DNA from: Episyrphus balteatus
Lineage: Eukaryota; Arthropoda; Insecta; Diptera; Syrphidae
Reading direction: 5' to 3'
Assembly: GCF_945859705.1 (NCBI RefSeq)
Contig: NC_079134.1
Location: forward strand, 160,367,718-160,431,717
DNA: 64,000 nucleotides
The notes under the pieces were generated by a model that was not told the DNA's origin, made no database searches, and saw only the letters and a list, made by a program, of their open reading frames with translations. Both the position numbers and the translations under genes were made by a program. This document shows, piece by piece, positions 33,305 to 44,609 of this stretch; position 1 is the stretch's first letter; every line of letters starts with the position of its first letter.

Positions 33305-36300
33305 TTACATTTCTTCTTCTTGTAAAAACTTGGAATTGACTCAAAACTGCCTGTTCTAACAAAAGAAATGTCTGTCATCATCAATATTAAAAAGATCAAA
33401 CCCTTCGAGAGGAAGATCTCGATCGAAAAAAAAAGAAAAGAGTCTTAAGGAGACAAAAAAGTATAGAGGCATTCTTTTAACAATCTTAAAACTTTCTAAT
33501 AGTTGAAAAAAAAGGATTTTTTCAAATCTCTTTAAAAACCAGTTTTAACCAAAAGAGTTCAAAAAAGCATACAAAACTTCAAAATGTATTCGTTAAGTGT
33601 TCAGATGAATTTACATTGTGTAGTATAGCTGTTAAATTAGTATTTTAAAAGTAAATATGTTACTAAAAATAAATTATATTCTAATTCACTTTGGTCATAC
33701 TAATTCATGAGAATCAACAAGAACAAACAATTGTAAGAAATATTTACTTCAGATGCTTGCACGGAAAATTTGCAAAGGTTTTATAAAGCTCAACACATTT
33801 AGAAAAAAAAAATAAAAAACACAGAAAAGTGAATATTAATGGACTGATTAATTCTCATAAGACGCTAAAGATAACAAGATTAAATGTTGAACCAATTTCT
33901 GGCAGAAAATTACACATTTTTGATCTTGAAATGCTAACTATCCGACCCTAAATCTCAAGTTTAAAGAAACGTACTTTTATGAATCCATTGAGTAAGTTAA
34001 TAGTAAATGATGACATTTCTAACCATCAAATTATTTCCTCACCTCCTAGAAACAACAACTAGCTTCAAACTGACCAAAGTATCCATCCTCCAGAATTAGA
34101 TTTTGTGTACAATGACAATATAGTCGTGTTGACTGGCTGCTGCGGTGTAGATTGTATTCGTTGAGTGTGCTTACGGCACGTAATCAAGTTTTGTAATTTT
34201 CAGCTCATTTTCGAGTTCTTACGGTTTTTCGATTGCAAACTCAACAACAATCATCAAAACAACTCTATAGCGTTAGCGTCCCATTGAAATCGTGCGGAAT
34301 TTTCAGAATGACCACATCAAATGTAGCCACCAAACGCGACAGCCACAGGCTTTAACTCTTTTTTTTTTTTTGCAGCACAATCCTCGCACTCTCGCAAGCA
34401 CAATTTATTGCATGCCTTGATTTCTTAGACGAATAGAACACAAACAGAAAAAAAGAAGGTAAAAAAACCGGGTCGTGTGGCCGGGCAGGGCGCACCCCAT
34501 TGATGCGAGGAGTGGTTTGGTATGGTTTGGTTTAGGCAAGGTCTTTTCACCTTTATTTTCATTTCTACACGAAACGGTTGCACATCTACTTCTTCCTTCT
34601 ATTCGATTCGTATGCTCACATCCAACAGATACAAAGATACATTTTAAAGTAAAGAGAAAAACATTGCAAAAGCGCGGAAAACTTGTTTCGTGTGGAAAAT
34701 GTTGCAACTGGGATTTCTTTTTCCTTTTTTATTTGGTTTGGGATTGGGATTTTTTTTTTCCTTCAACTATCCAGACACTCTGCTATACAACTTGTTGGTT
34801 GAATGGCTTGAGTTTTTATGTATATCTGAATCTGATAGATACCTACTAGATGGCTATTAATTCTCTGGCAGTTTTATGAGGGGGAAGTAAGGAGCGGGTA
34901 TATGATCGTTCAACCACACTTTGCTTGCTCCTTTTGGCAGGTTGCTTGCCTGCTTAGCTTGGCTTGGCTGTTATGCCTTACTCCCGTTAAATGGTCGACT
35001 ATAACGAAGAAAACCAATTTAGCCAATAGCTGATGGGAGACTCTGGGAGAAGAGGAAAATTCGATTTGTGTTTGCCAAAGCAACTTCTAGTGGTTTTGTT
35101 TTCGTTTTTTTTATATCTTTTTTTTTTTTGCATTTGTATCTATCTATTGATTGTGCAATATATAAAACAGGATCTAACCAAGTGGTCATTTGAATTGAGG
35201 ATATGAGATTGGTTTTTTTTCTCTATTTTTCTCTTTCAGTCAAAATGAAATAAAAAAAAAAAAAAACTATAAAGACTATCAAGTGGAAATTTATAGAGAC
35301 AGGTTGCACGCAATGGTGTGGATTGATTAATTAGTTGGTAATGGATATTAAAAAGATATGTATTTGTATATATGACGTTTTGGTTGGACTTTGAATCAGC
35401 AAACTGTGATTGTATGAATATAGTGTGTTTTTGTAATTAATGAGTAGCAATTATATGAAAACATGAGATACAAGTAGGCGTTTCAAATTTATTTGTGTGT
35501 ACTCTTTTGCAAGTTAAATGAATAATTTGTTGCAATTTATATTCGAGGGGGTTTAACATTAAAAAAAAAAAAAAAAAACAAATTGACAGATTTGCCAGAT
35601 TTTTTGATTTTTTTATCATAATTTGATCTCATTTAACTAATTAAAAACATTAACGTCAGCTGTTAAAAAGTAGATAAGGGAAATAGTCATCATTGGCAAT
35701 CGATATCGGAAGGGGTTGTCGAACTTTAATTTAAAGCTTTATTCAATTGAAATTGAATGACAGCTTTAAAGAGATAAGGTATTATATTTGTTCGCATTGC
35801 GTTGTTTCAAAAGATATCATATTTTGAATTTTTCAAGTTTTTAGTGTAGAGTAACTTTTAGCATTTTTGCAGTTTAAAATAGACGGGTATTGAACTGGGT
35901 ACCATCTTATTTTAGGACATTAATTTAGCTTAAATTAAATAAAAAAGTGACAAAAATAACTGCAGATTAAAAAAAATGCTGAGATACGAAATAAGAGCAG
36001 CAAAGAAGGAAGAATATTGAGCCTGATCCAAAACGAGCATCCTTAAGCTTCAGCTTAAGCTCCGGCTTTTTTCAAACCGAAACGCAAACTCTTTGAAACA
36101 TTGAAGGTAATCTGGTTTCTGAATAGTTAAATTTATTCAAATACCATTTCTAGCAACGTCAACATGGTTTCCAACAAATTAATGAACTTAAGATTTCGGA
36201 AAAACTGATCAAAGTGTGTGCATTGACCCACAAGTATTAGAATCTGTTACGCGAGGTTCATAAATGACATTGACCACTTTAAAAAAATTCATCTAACTCG

Positions 36301-36308
36301 AATCGAAT
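33305..36308. other. Unique-looking non-coding sequence; no gene recognised
   Basis: From 34080 to 35060 the DNA is GC-richer. It includes a T-run ending TTTGCAGCACAATCC at 34362-34383 that looks like a splice acceptor, but no donor follows within 300 bases. Overlapping frames of 124 codons (plus, 34475-34849) and 100 codons (minus, 34405-34707) read through the same GC-richer patch and lack domains. The remainder is AT-rich with simple repeats. Confidence 0.4.
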
Positions 36309-36930
36309 ACACTGGTCTGCAAGGAAATCCTCCTTTAAATAAAACTATACTTTTCTAAAGAATTTTTGTATGCTGATTCCGAATCCGAAGTCAGAATTGA
36401 CGTAGCACGTCATAGATATTTTAGATATTCTCGTTAGAAAATCTCAAAAACCCATTTTTTTGCTGTTTTCCAAGAAATATTTTGGCATAATAAAATCTTT
36501 TTCAATTTAAATTGGTACGGTTTATGAAAGAACTTATTTTTTTTCTTTTAAATTCAGTTTCAATCTTCTCAATATCTCTTTTCTTCTCCGAGATATCTTA
36601 ATTTAAGTAAGTTTAGTAAATTTGGCATATCTTACTATAATGAAAATAATCTCTAAATATTAATATATCTTTCTGCCTAGAACAAAAGTATGCTTTTCGA
36701 ATGGACTTTAGTGTGCTGATTTTGAATCTGAACTCAAACAATGTCCGTCAGCTCGGGTTTTTGAGATATAGTAGTTTTTTTTAGATTTTCTAAAAAAAAA
36801 AACTTGATTTTTTGATACTTTAATGAGAATATCTCAAAATCCTGACATGATAGAATTTTTTTGACTTCGGATTCTAACTCAGCACATCAAAAACTATAAG
36901 AAAAGTATACTTTTGTTTCTAGGAGAAACA
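36309..36930. mobile_element. Family A element, long form, diverged
   Basis: The left end ACACTGGTCTGCAAGGAAAT leads through GATTCCGAATCCGAAGTCAG to CAATATCTCTTTTCTTCTCC and GAGATATCTT at the centre. The right half carries GACTTCGGATTCTAACTCAG and ATAAGAAAAGTATACTTTTG. The right terminus is decayed (AGGAGAAACAAATC). The size and symmetric GATATCTC centre match the outer element at 22160-23112. Confidence 0.65.
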
Positions 36931-37180
36931 AATCTGAAGCTTTACAAGGCAGTTTATCGAATGGCTTATTACAAATAAGATTCCTATTTCTAAATAGAAA
37001 AATAGTAGGTATATGAAATTACAAAACTCGTACAAATTTTGTATTTTATTATGGTTTTCTTTACATATTTGACTTTTTATATATAATTGGCGTTGATATT
37101 TTACATTTTCCTTAATTAAGGTGTTTTTGTTCATGTAGGATTTACTAAAAAGTGAAAGACTTCGATATTTCTGCTTTTTT

Positions 37181-37550
37181 ATTGAACTTGTATAAAATCA
37201 AAACTATTTGTCGCATTGAGCTCAAATTTGGAGGACTTATTCCTCATAATATGACCTATCGGTTGACACCAAATATGTGCTTTGACATTGATGTTTACTC
37301 ATATTTTAAAATACTGTTGTTAATCAGTATTTTAAAATATGAGTAATCATCAATGTCAAAGCACATATTTGGTGTCAACCGATAGGTCATATTATGAGGA
37401 ATACTGTTGTAAATCAGTATTTTAAAATATGAGTAAACATCAATGTCAAAGCACATATTTGGTGTCAACCGATAGGTCATATTATGAGGAATAAGTCCTC
37501 CAAATTTGAGCTCAATGCGACAAATAGTTTTGATTTTATACAAGTTCAAT
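37181..37550. repeat. Recent foldback: 136-bp inverted arms plus a direct duplication
   Basis: The left arm 37181-37316 is the reverse complement of 37415-37550 over the full 136 bp. Between them, 37325-37402 is a near-identical direct copy of 37415-37492; the visible change is TAATCATC against TAAACATC. As a result the same peptide sequence is encoded on both strands (plus 37152-37346 and minus 37295-37549), which is a mirror artefact and not two genes. Near identity means the rearrangement is recent or is kept uniform by gene conversion. Confidence 0.9.
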
Positions 37551-38249
37551 AATGAATCTAAAAGGGTGATTTTTTAGAAACTACCCACATTTTTCAAAAA
37601 TAATTTTTACAAAAATGGTACTTGATAGAATTTTTCTGAAACCAGATTTAGATTCAGGTAAGTCTAATCTTTCATAATATCAAAAAAAAATTATTAAAAG
37701 TAAAAAAAAATTGTTAAATTTTGCAGAAAAGTGATATCAATTCGACAAAAGTCAGCAAAATGTGATTTAACGAAAATCTCTCTAAAAAAAACGCTCTTTC
37801 CTCGATTATAGATGAGTGTTAACTTCTTACTCTGACAACTGACTGCTTCTTCGGACAGTCTTCCTTTTCGGTAGGCAACAAGTGTTGTACATGAATTCTT
37901 TCGAAAAAAAAAATCGATTTGTGGATGTAGTCTAAAAACCTAAAAAACCTAAAAAACCTAGACAAGAAGTTTCTAAGTTTGCGACGACAAGAAAAACCCA
38001 ACTTTAAGACCAAAGAGGACGAAGAGTGACTTTTCAAAAGGGGATAAATTAACTTTTAACTTTTTCAAACTAACAGACTCCAACGCTTAATATAACCAGC
38101 CCAAGATAATTGAAAACACCATATTGATAGCACAAATCCGGCTCTGAAAATCGGTGAAAATTGAAAATTGTATAAAAAATCACAATATTGCTTTTATTTT
38201 AATCTATTTTTAGAGAGTGATAAAAAGTGCTTTTAACTCCTTTTGTAAG
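37551..38249. other. No gene recognised
   Basis: AT-rich DNA. A minus-strand 72-codon frame at 37819-38037 has basic and Ser-rich ends (EKEDCPKKQSVVRVRS) but no domain, and its possible donor lacks a clean acceptor. CCTAAAAAA units repeat three times at about 37938-37960. Confidence 0.4.
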
Positions 38250-38930
38250 GTCACTCCTGAAATGATAGCGTATCCTAAAATACTTGGTCGGCTGGAAGCA
38301 GATCGCTAGAGATCGTGAACGAAGAATGATGAAAGTCCTATGTATATCAAGGGGCACGGTAGTGCCCAGCCAAGTTGTCTAGCAACTTTGGCACTACACC
38401 CTTATTTACAGGAAACAACTCAGGCCATTTTCGACCCCCCTCTAACTTCCACACCAAAGATGCTAAAAATTTCAAACTCGCTACATTTGTTGAGCTGGTC
38501 AAAACCAAACTTCTCACAAAAATTCAGCTTCTTACGATGAGAAGTTTCTGAGATATATGTAGGTCTTCAAAAATCGCAAAAACCGTAACTGACTCATTGA
38601 CTCACTGACAGATCATCAAAATTATGGAGAACTTCCCGCTATCGAAGAAACTTGAAATTTTACACGGTGATGAGAATTTCAATTCAGGGGGCGTGGCATC
38701 CGTCCATTTCCGCTGAATTTTCATCAAATATTATAGAACACTTTTGACTATCGTAGAATCTTGAAATTTGGTAGAATGGTAGAGATCGTAGTTTATACAA
38801 AGGAAAAAATTTAAAATTTGGGAATTTTAGCCAGGGGGCGAGGCAACCGCCCATTTTCACTAAATTTTCATCAAATATAGAGATTTTTAATTCTACAGCC
38901 ATGCGTTGCAAACAGTAGTGAAATCACAAC
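38250..38930 (+). repeat. Degenerate insect interspersed repeat
   Basis: Words such as ACTGACTCATTGACTCACTG and GACAGATCATCAAAATTATG, and twice AGGGGGCG(T/A)GGCA(T/A)CCG (about 38686 and 38834), are of a type I know from dispersed repeats in arthropod genomes. The two GGGGGCG copies are about 150 bp apart and the sequence around them is similar (CATTTTCACTAAATTTTCAT against CATTTCCGCTGAATTTTCAT), so the unit is tandemly duplicated. The boundaries are approximate. Confidence 0.5.
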
Positions 38931-39024
38931 AAAAACATTACTGTTTAAAAAAGAGCCAAGTTCTCCTATGTTGGAATTATGCTGGTACAAAAAGTATTGA
39001 GATGTAAAAGTGTACCAAGTTCTA

Positions 39025-39167
39025 AAGTTTGGGTTCAAATTCGTATCAATAAAATTTTGATTGTTTACTTGGCAATTTTTGAAATAACTTTAAAAATCGG
39101 TAATTAATAGAAAAATTGTCAAGAGAACAATCAAAATTTTATTGATATGAATTTGTACCCAAACTTT
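39025..39167. repeat. Hairpin with about 56-bp arms
   Basis: AAGTTTGGGTTCAAATTCGT and the following AATAAAATTTTGATTGTTTA at 39025-39080 are mirrored by ACAATCAAAATTTTATTGAT and ATGAATTTGTACCCAAACTT at 39111-39167. There are a few mismatches and a 30-bp loop. It may be a small MITE remnant. No target duplication was found. Confidence 0.7.
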
Positions 39168-39342
39168 ATTGGATTTATAGAAGTAAAGCAAAAGGTAAAA
39201 TAATAAATACTTTTGTGTGAATAAACATTTAGCATCAATAGTTTTTTAGAACTTCTCAACTTCCTACTTCCCATAGATACATTTTTTAAAAACAGAATTC
39301 GATTAATATTTCGAACCTTAACTCTTTGGAAAATTATTTCTA

Positions 39343-39768
39343 TCCCGAGTAAAAAAAGAAATTGAATTTTTAAAGAAAAAAAATCTTGACCGCCTCACCA
39401 CCACGGTTTGCAGGAATTTTCGCCGCACCACTGCCGCACCACGACTGCAGAACGTCCGCACTATTTCATTTTGTATGAAAAATTCGCCGCACCATGATAC
39501 ATAATTTTTTAATTTTGAATAATAAAAAAAAACTACCGACGAGAAGGAGATTCGAACCCGAGCACTTTCAATTAGAAGTCCAACGCTTTAATAGTGCGGA
39601 CGTGCTACAGTCGTCGTGCAGCGGCGTTGGTACAGCGAATTGTTTTCATATTTTTAATTTTTTTCAAAATGAAACGGTGCGGACGTGGTGCGGCGGTTTA
39701 GAAATGTTTGATCATAGTGCGGACGTGCTGCAGCGGTGGTGCGGCGGAATTTCATTTTTACTCGGGAT
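39343..39768. mobile_element. GC-rich inverted-repeat element with tRNA-like core (426 bp)
   Basis: The ends ATCCCGAGTAAAA and TTTTTACTCGGGAT form short inverted termini. Inside each end is a GC-rich arm. The left arm carries CGCCGCACCACTGCCGCACC and GAACGTCCGCAC. The right arm carries GTGCGGACGTGCTGCAGCGG and TGGTGCGGCGG, so the GTGCGGACGTG and GGTGCGGCGG words recur inverted. The right arm holds two further direct copies (about 39593 and 39676). The middle holds a minus-strand tRNA-like sequence. No clear target duplication was seen. The termini do not match a superfamily I can name with confidence. Confidence 0.7.
39534..39600 (-). repeat. tRNA-like sequence (Arg-TCT-like anticodon loop)
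   Basis: On the minus strand the order is an A-box-like stretch, then GACTTCTAATTGAAAG, whose loop would present TCT. Then comes GGGTTCGAATCTCC, a good B-box. A T-run follows at the 3' side. The stems contain several mismatches, so this is probably a tRNA relic or tRNA-derived SINE head and not a working tRNA-Arg. It sits at the centre of the GC-rich inverted-repeat element. Confidence 0.5.
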
Positions 39769-40794
39769 CTTGATATTAATTTTTTTAACAAGTAATTTTA
39801 CCTAAGCGAAGTAAAACAAAAATATCTGACTCCCCTTTAATCTACGCTATTTTGTGCATCATCTAACTACCTACTATTTTAAAAAGAGTCGTCTTTTTCA
39901 CATTTATCAATTAAAACTAAAACATTTTGAAGGGTTGACAAATTGACAAACAACATAACTATTAGCTCAAATGACATAAATTAAAAAAAACAATCAAACA
40001 AAAAACAACTCTTTTGTAACACTCTAGCTTTGGAAAAAAAAAATTCATCAAGTTCTCGAATTTCGCTTTTGTTTAAATTGTTTCTTTTATCAAAAGTTCC
40101 CTAACCTCACTTTATACATAAGTCGTTGTTGGGTAGATATACCTACCTTTTTTAACTGACGCCCCGTGTTCACTTTCCCAGATAAATTTTCTGCAATTCA
40201 ACACCCCATGCTGAGACCTGAGAAGAAGAGAATATTGTTGGGGAATTGTGCATACAATTGTTATTATAAAAAATAAAAAAAATAAAAAAAAGGGGACTTT
40301 TAGCCAGAACCAGAAGTAGAAAATTTCTTTTGTCTTTTATACTCTCCTCTATATTATATATATATTTTTTTCTCTTCATTTAAATGTTTATGTATAGTTG
40401 AAGGTATACATTTTTATTTAAACATTTTTTCCACGCAAAACAATTGCCATTTTGACAAAAGACCCTTTTTTTTTGTCATCACACAGTGGTGACGACGGTG
40501 GTGTAGCTCTGCTCTTTGGCACCATGCCTGATTTTTCTGGGATGCTACACACTACATTGTTCTATTGACACCCAGAAGAAGTTCTCTTGATTCGGCATTT
40601 TGTTTGACTTAGTGTCACACACTTCCGGTGAGATGATGAGAGTTTGAAAAAGAATCTCAAAGGTGCGCTCTAAATATGAAGAAAAAATAATAATATACTC
40701 GTACTTCTTCACTTTTTCAAAAAAACACAAAAAAAAAAACAAAAAGAGGAACACACAAAAGCCATCCAAGAGAAGTAGGTAGTGGAGCACTTAC
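39769..40794. other. No gene recognised
   Basis: Largely AT-rich, becoming less so from 40480 toward the candidate exon. TGACGACGGTGGTGTAGCTC at about 40490 is unique-looking. No further splice-bounded frame was found. Confidence 0.4.
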
Positions 40795-40844
40795 GCGGAA
40801 GAACATCTTCTTTGGCTTCTTCTTCGGGTTGACCTCGCTTCTCG
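40795..40844 (-). CDS. Candidate 50-nt internal exon (minus strand), best coding signal
   Basis: On the minus strand ATTCCTTTTACTTCAG precedes 50 nt that end TTCCGC and are followed by the donor GTAAGT. The insert is about half G+C in an AT-rich setting. All three frames are open. One (two bases of lead-in) reads SEVNPKKKPKKMFFR with almost every codon ending in G or C, as in well-expressed fly genes. Another (one base of lead-in) reads EKRGQPEEEAKEDVLP and ends with one base. The latter phase connects to FQMQRYESD at 18845-18874 and then DTLKMKPLNCFTIEK at 8262-8308. The former has better codon usage but meets a stop in the 8262 exon if both are used. I do not recognise the protein. Confidence 0.45.
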
Positions 40845-41390
40845 CTGAAGTAAAAGGAATTATTACAGCTTACAAGTGCATACACTTTGTGGAAAGACAA
40901 GTGGAAGGCAAGGAATTGTTTGAAGAACAACAAAAAAAAAAGCGACTAGTTTTTTTTTAGTGGTTTTCGAAGTGGCTGAAGAATTGAAAAAAAAAAAAAA
41001 TAATAACAGGGAGTATGGTAATGCGGTTATTGTTTGATTTTTTGGGTCTCGTTTATAGTTATTTTTTGTGTAAGGGTTTCAAGAGTTTTCGGAAATGAGA
41101 ATAGATCAAGATGTTATTAATTTGAATGGAAAGTATTTAGTTTTGTATAGAATTCGGCACATTTTGGGCTATTGTTATCTATAGAAAATTGACTTTTAGG
41201 TTAAGTAATAAAAGAAAGAAAAAACATTCAAGTTTCCTTTTGGGTTCAAATTTGAATGAATAGAACTGGAACGAAAGTTTATTTTAAAGCTATTGTCTAC
41301 TGTAATAAATTAAAAAACAATGTATCTTCAATGTTGATCTCAAAATGACCTCATTTCGACAAAATCAGAAAAATTTTGTTTGATCTAATT
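40845..41390. other. No gene recognised
   Basis: AT-rich presumed intron flanking the candidate exon. A-runs lie at 40930-40940 and 40988-41002. Confidence 0.4.
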
Positions 41391-41820
41391 ACTCTGGTCG
41401 GCAAAAAAACAAAAAAAAAAAAAGTCGGGAGCAAGAACTTTGTAAGGTGATTTTAATTGACTTTAGTGTGATAAATTCAAAACTGTTTATAAATTTTTTC
41501 TATCACGTTTAGTTTTTTAGGTACACTCAGCAGTATTTTGGCTATAAACTCCCAAAAACTAAATTTTCAATTAAGTTCTTTTTGATGTTTAGTCAAAAAT
41601 ATATATTTTTCCGTAATATGTTGCTTTTTTTAAGTCCATATCAGAAGACGCAAACGTCAAATGTACCCAAAAAACGCGTTTTTGACCTGCTAATATTCAA
41701 GTATTTCGAAAAAGTGACGTGCCAGTGCAATTTTGACTTCGGATTCGGACTCAGCACACAAAAATCCTTTAGAAAAGTAGGGTTTGCTTCTTGCTTTATT
41801 TTCGTTGCCGACCAGTGTTA
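41391..41820. mobile_element. Family A-related foldback element, CGG-terminus variant (430 bp)
   Basis: The ends are ACTCTGGTCGGCAAAAAAAC and TTTTCGTTGCCGACCAGTGT. The interior shares ACCTGCTAATATTCAAGTAT, AAAAGTGACGTGCCAGTGCA and GACTCAGCACACAAAAATCC with the element at 21183-21520. The left terminus has one change (ACTCTGG for ACACTGG). No coding capacity. Confidence 0.75.
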
Positions 41821-42522
41821 TTTTTATCAAATTTCACTTAAATGTGCTTAAATCTTAAAGTATATTAAAATATTTTTAATACTATGGTGTATTGATTAAT
41901 TTTTATACCCAGTTACCTTCTAGCAACAGAGTTACCATAGCACCTAAACAACTGTAGGGAGCTTTGAAATTTTCCAAGTAGACGTGCGTCGTCGGTCGTC
42001 GTGGACAACAGACAAAATTCTGCATTGAGGAGGATTAAGCTACCAAATTTATCAACAATAAGCAAAAACACTCAATAAAATTAATGGACAAAAAGAAAAA
42101 AAAAATGGAGAATTTAAGATTTATTTCAGGCTTACCTAATTTGGGGAGGGTATCGATTGATCCAATTAACAACACGTAATAGTGTATTCTTGACGAAATA
42201 AGGGGAACCAAAAACAATCCTTAGGTATGTAAAGAGTTCAGATTAACCCAATGCAGTATTCAACTTCGTACAAAAAAGCACTGACGATAGTTCTTGCTTT
42301 GAATGAAAAATAAAATATGTAGGTACCTGAAGTCCCCATGAAAGGCACTTATAACCCCGATTTAAGCTACAGGCTGATATCCTTTTTCAAAACAATCAGC
42401 AGGAAATTGTACTTACTTATTTACTCACACACACATTAAACGGCCTCAAGCAACAACCCAACGAAAGACTGTTCTTACCAAGAGACTCCCCAACGATAGC
42501 TTTACCATTTAGGGCTAACAAC
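41821..42522. other. No gene recognised
   Basis: Unique-looking AT-rich sequence. It includes CGTGCGTCGTCGGTCGTCGT at about 41984. No frame or repeat is supported. Confidence 0.4.
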
Positions 42523-42942
42523 TAGTGATGGGAACTATCGAATAAAAACTATCAAACTATCGATAGTTGTAAAATATTCATTTATTCGATAGTTTTAAAT
42601 CATTCATTCATTTAGTTACTATTTTCATTCGAATAGTTTTTTCATTCGATAGTTTAGTTACTATTTTCATTCGAATAGTTTTTTTTATACGGTAGTTTTT
42701 TCATTCAAATAGTTTTCTTAAACGATAGTTTTTTCATTTGAATAGTTTTCTTAAACGATAGGTTTTTCATTCAAATAGTTTTCTTAAACGATAGTTTTTT
42801 TCATTTGAATAGTTTTTATTCGATAGTTTTATTCGATAGTTTTTATTCGAATGAATAAATGAATGAATGAACTATTCGATGGTTCAAATCATTCAGTTAC
42901 TAACTATCGGTAGTTCAAATCATTCGATAGTTCCCATCACTA
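42523..42942. mobile_element. Non-autonomous hAT-like MITE (420 bp) with intact target duplication
   Basis: The element starts TAGTGATGGGAACTATCGAA and ends TTCGATAGTTCCCATCACTA, exact inverted repeats. It is flanked by CTAACAAC on both sides (42515-42522 and 42943-42950), an 8-bp duplication typical of hAT. The interior is almost wholly made of short degenerate units such as ATTCGATAGTTTTT and CATTCAAATAGTTTTCTTAA. No transposase is encoded. The intact flanking duplication suggests a fairly recent insertion. Confidence 0.9.
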
Positions 42943-42950
42943 CTAACAAC

Positions 42951-44609
42951 TTACTGGTGGAACAGAATGCAAATTCGTTGGTAGCAAAGAAAATTGCCGT
43001 AGTACAAGATTTCAAATAAATTCTCTAAAAATTTAGAAAAGATGAACAGAATATGTGGCGCAAACGTCAAGTGCGATGAAAAAAAATAATTTTAACTGAC
43101 AAAATGTCAAAAGTCATTGGGGCTGTAGTTTTAAGAACATTTTGACTCGACTTGTACCATAACCAATTTTCTAACAATTTTCTATCAAAAACTGTATACG
43201 CTTCTTATTTACACACGCTTATTTTCAAACAATTGGCTGATTTTCAGTCGAAGCATCAAGGAAATGTTAAAAGGAAATGTTAAAAAACTAATTTTTTACT
43301 GAAAATTTCAGTTTCTCTAAAATCCCCAAAAGTTATTTTTTTTTTATTTATTCAAACAACGTTCTGGGCGTTTAAAACGAATTTTCATTTTTCATACCTA
43401 AAAGAATTTGCTTTAAAAACCTTAAGTTTCGGGTGGACAAACGTAGAAAAGTAGGCAAACGAATTAGACCAGTTTGGTTCAAAAATTTTTGAGGTCGCAT
43501 TTCTGGCTTCACTGAGCTAAATTTAAGCCGGACTCTAAAACTGACCAAAATGAAGCCAATTTTGCATTTCATCGATAGAAACTACTTCAGCAATAAGCTG
43601 TGTTTGAAGACAGCTACAGAAATTGCGATTACTGGAAACCAGTCATTAGTTTAAGTAATTCTATGTGGTGGAGAGCCAGTTTATTTTAATGCTGAAATGG
43701 CAAGTTTCAATTTTTCAACTCATTCTTAACTAACGTCACTTATCGACCGACTTAATATTAGTAATGCTTTTATAAGCGGAATACTGGTAAGAAACTAACG
43801 TACGCTAAATTATGAGGGTTTTTAGCTCAGTCGTCACCCCAAAATTAAACAATAAATGCAAAAAGTCATCTTGTTTGTGATTTCTAAGAACGTAATAGAG
43901 TTTTACGCATGTGAAAGGATAAAGCTTTGTTTTTGTTGTTTTGGAAATGTTTTTTTAAAACAAGTTGCGAAAAAACGTTTACGAAAAAAGTATATATTAG
44001 GTTAGGTACCTACCTATACAAAGGTAATTTAATTTCGAAAAATATATTTCTAAAAGTTATATTCACACTGAGAAAAAAAAACTTAAATTTAACATAAACC
44101 ACTATGATTTTATTATTACTAAAGTCGAATCATTTTTAAGTAGTTTCATATACAAAAACTATCGTTGTTATTTTTACTTTGAAAAAATAAACACATTCAT
44201 ATGAATTCTGAATAAAATCTCCAGGGAAATGTGTTCGTGTTTGGGAAAAGCGCTCACAATCAAAATATGTTTGAAAAAATAGATGAAATCTTGATTTTGA
44301 TATCCGAAATTTCAAACTATAATATCTCCAAACCCCGCCAAACGTATTTGAAATTATTTTACCCACGTAATGTGCTTATTGTCACCTTTCATTTGATATC
44401 AATTTTATTAGTGAACACACTGGGCCCAAGCTCCATAGATATGTGCCATCTCCTTTTATGCTTTTTCATCATTATTAACAAAAAGAGATCACTATTGTAT
44501 TTAAACAGAAAACTGTTATTGAACCATATTCTGTGAATTGTTTGATTGGGATCACCGAAACACATTTCAACTAGAGTTTTCATTCAAAATAGAGCTAATA
44601 AAAAAAAAA
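42951..44609. other. No gene recognised
   Basis: The sequence is AT-rich. Overlapping frames at 44231-44536 (plus) and 44136-44366 or 44389-44583 (minus) have no domains, and the second half borders a family B repeat. Nothing further is supported. Confidence 0.4.

Noticed and set aside
34405..34849. Overlapping frames of 124 and 100 codons on opposite strands
   Set aside because: Both lack domains and arise from a GC-richer patch with few stop words.
34874..34888. 15-nt plus-strand stretch between CTGGCAG and GTAAGG
   Set aside because: Too short to judge, with a weak acceptor and a non-consensus donor; no linked exon was found.
37152..37549. Two frames with the same peptide on opposite strands
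   Set aside because: They are produced by the inverted duplication, not by two genes.
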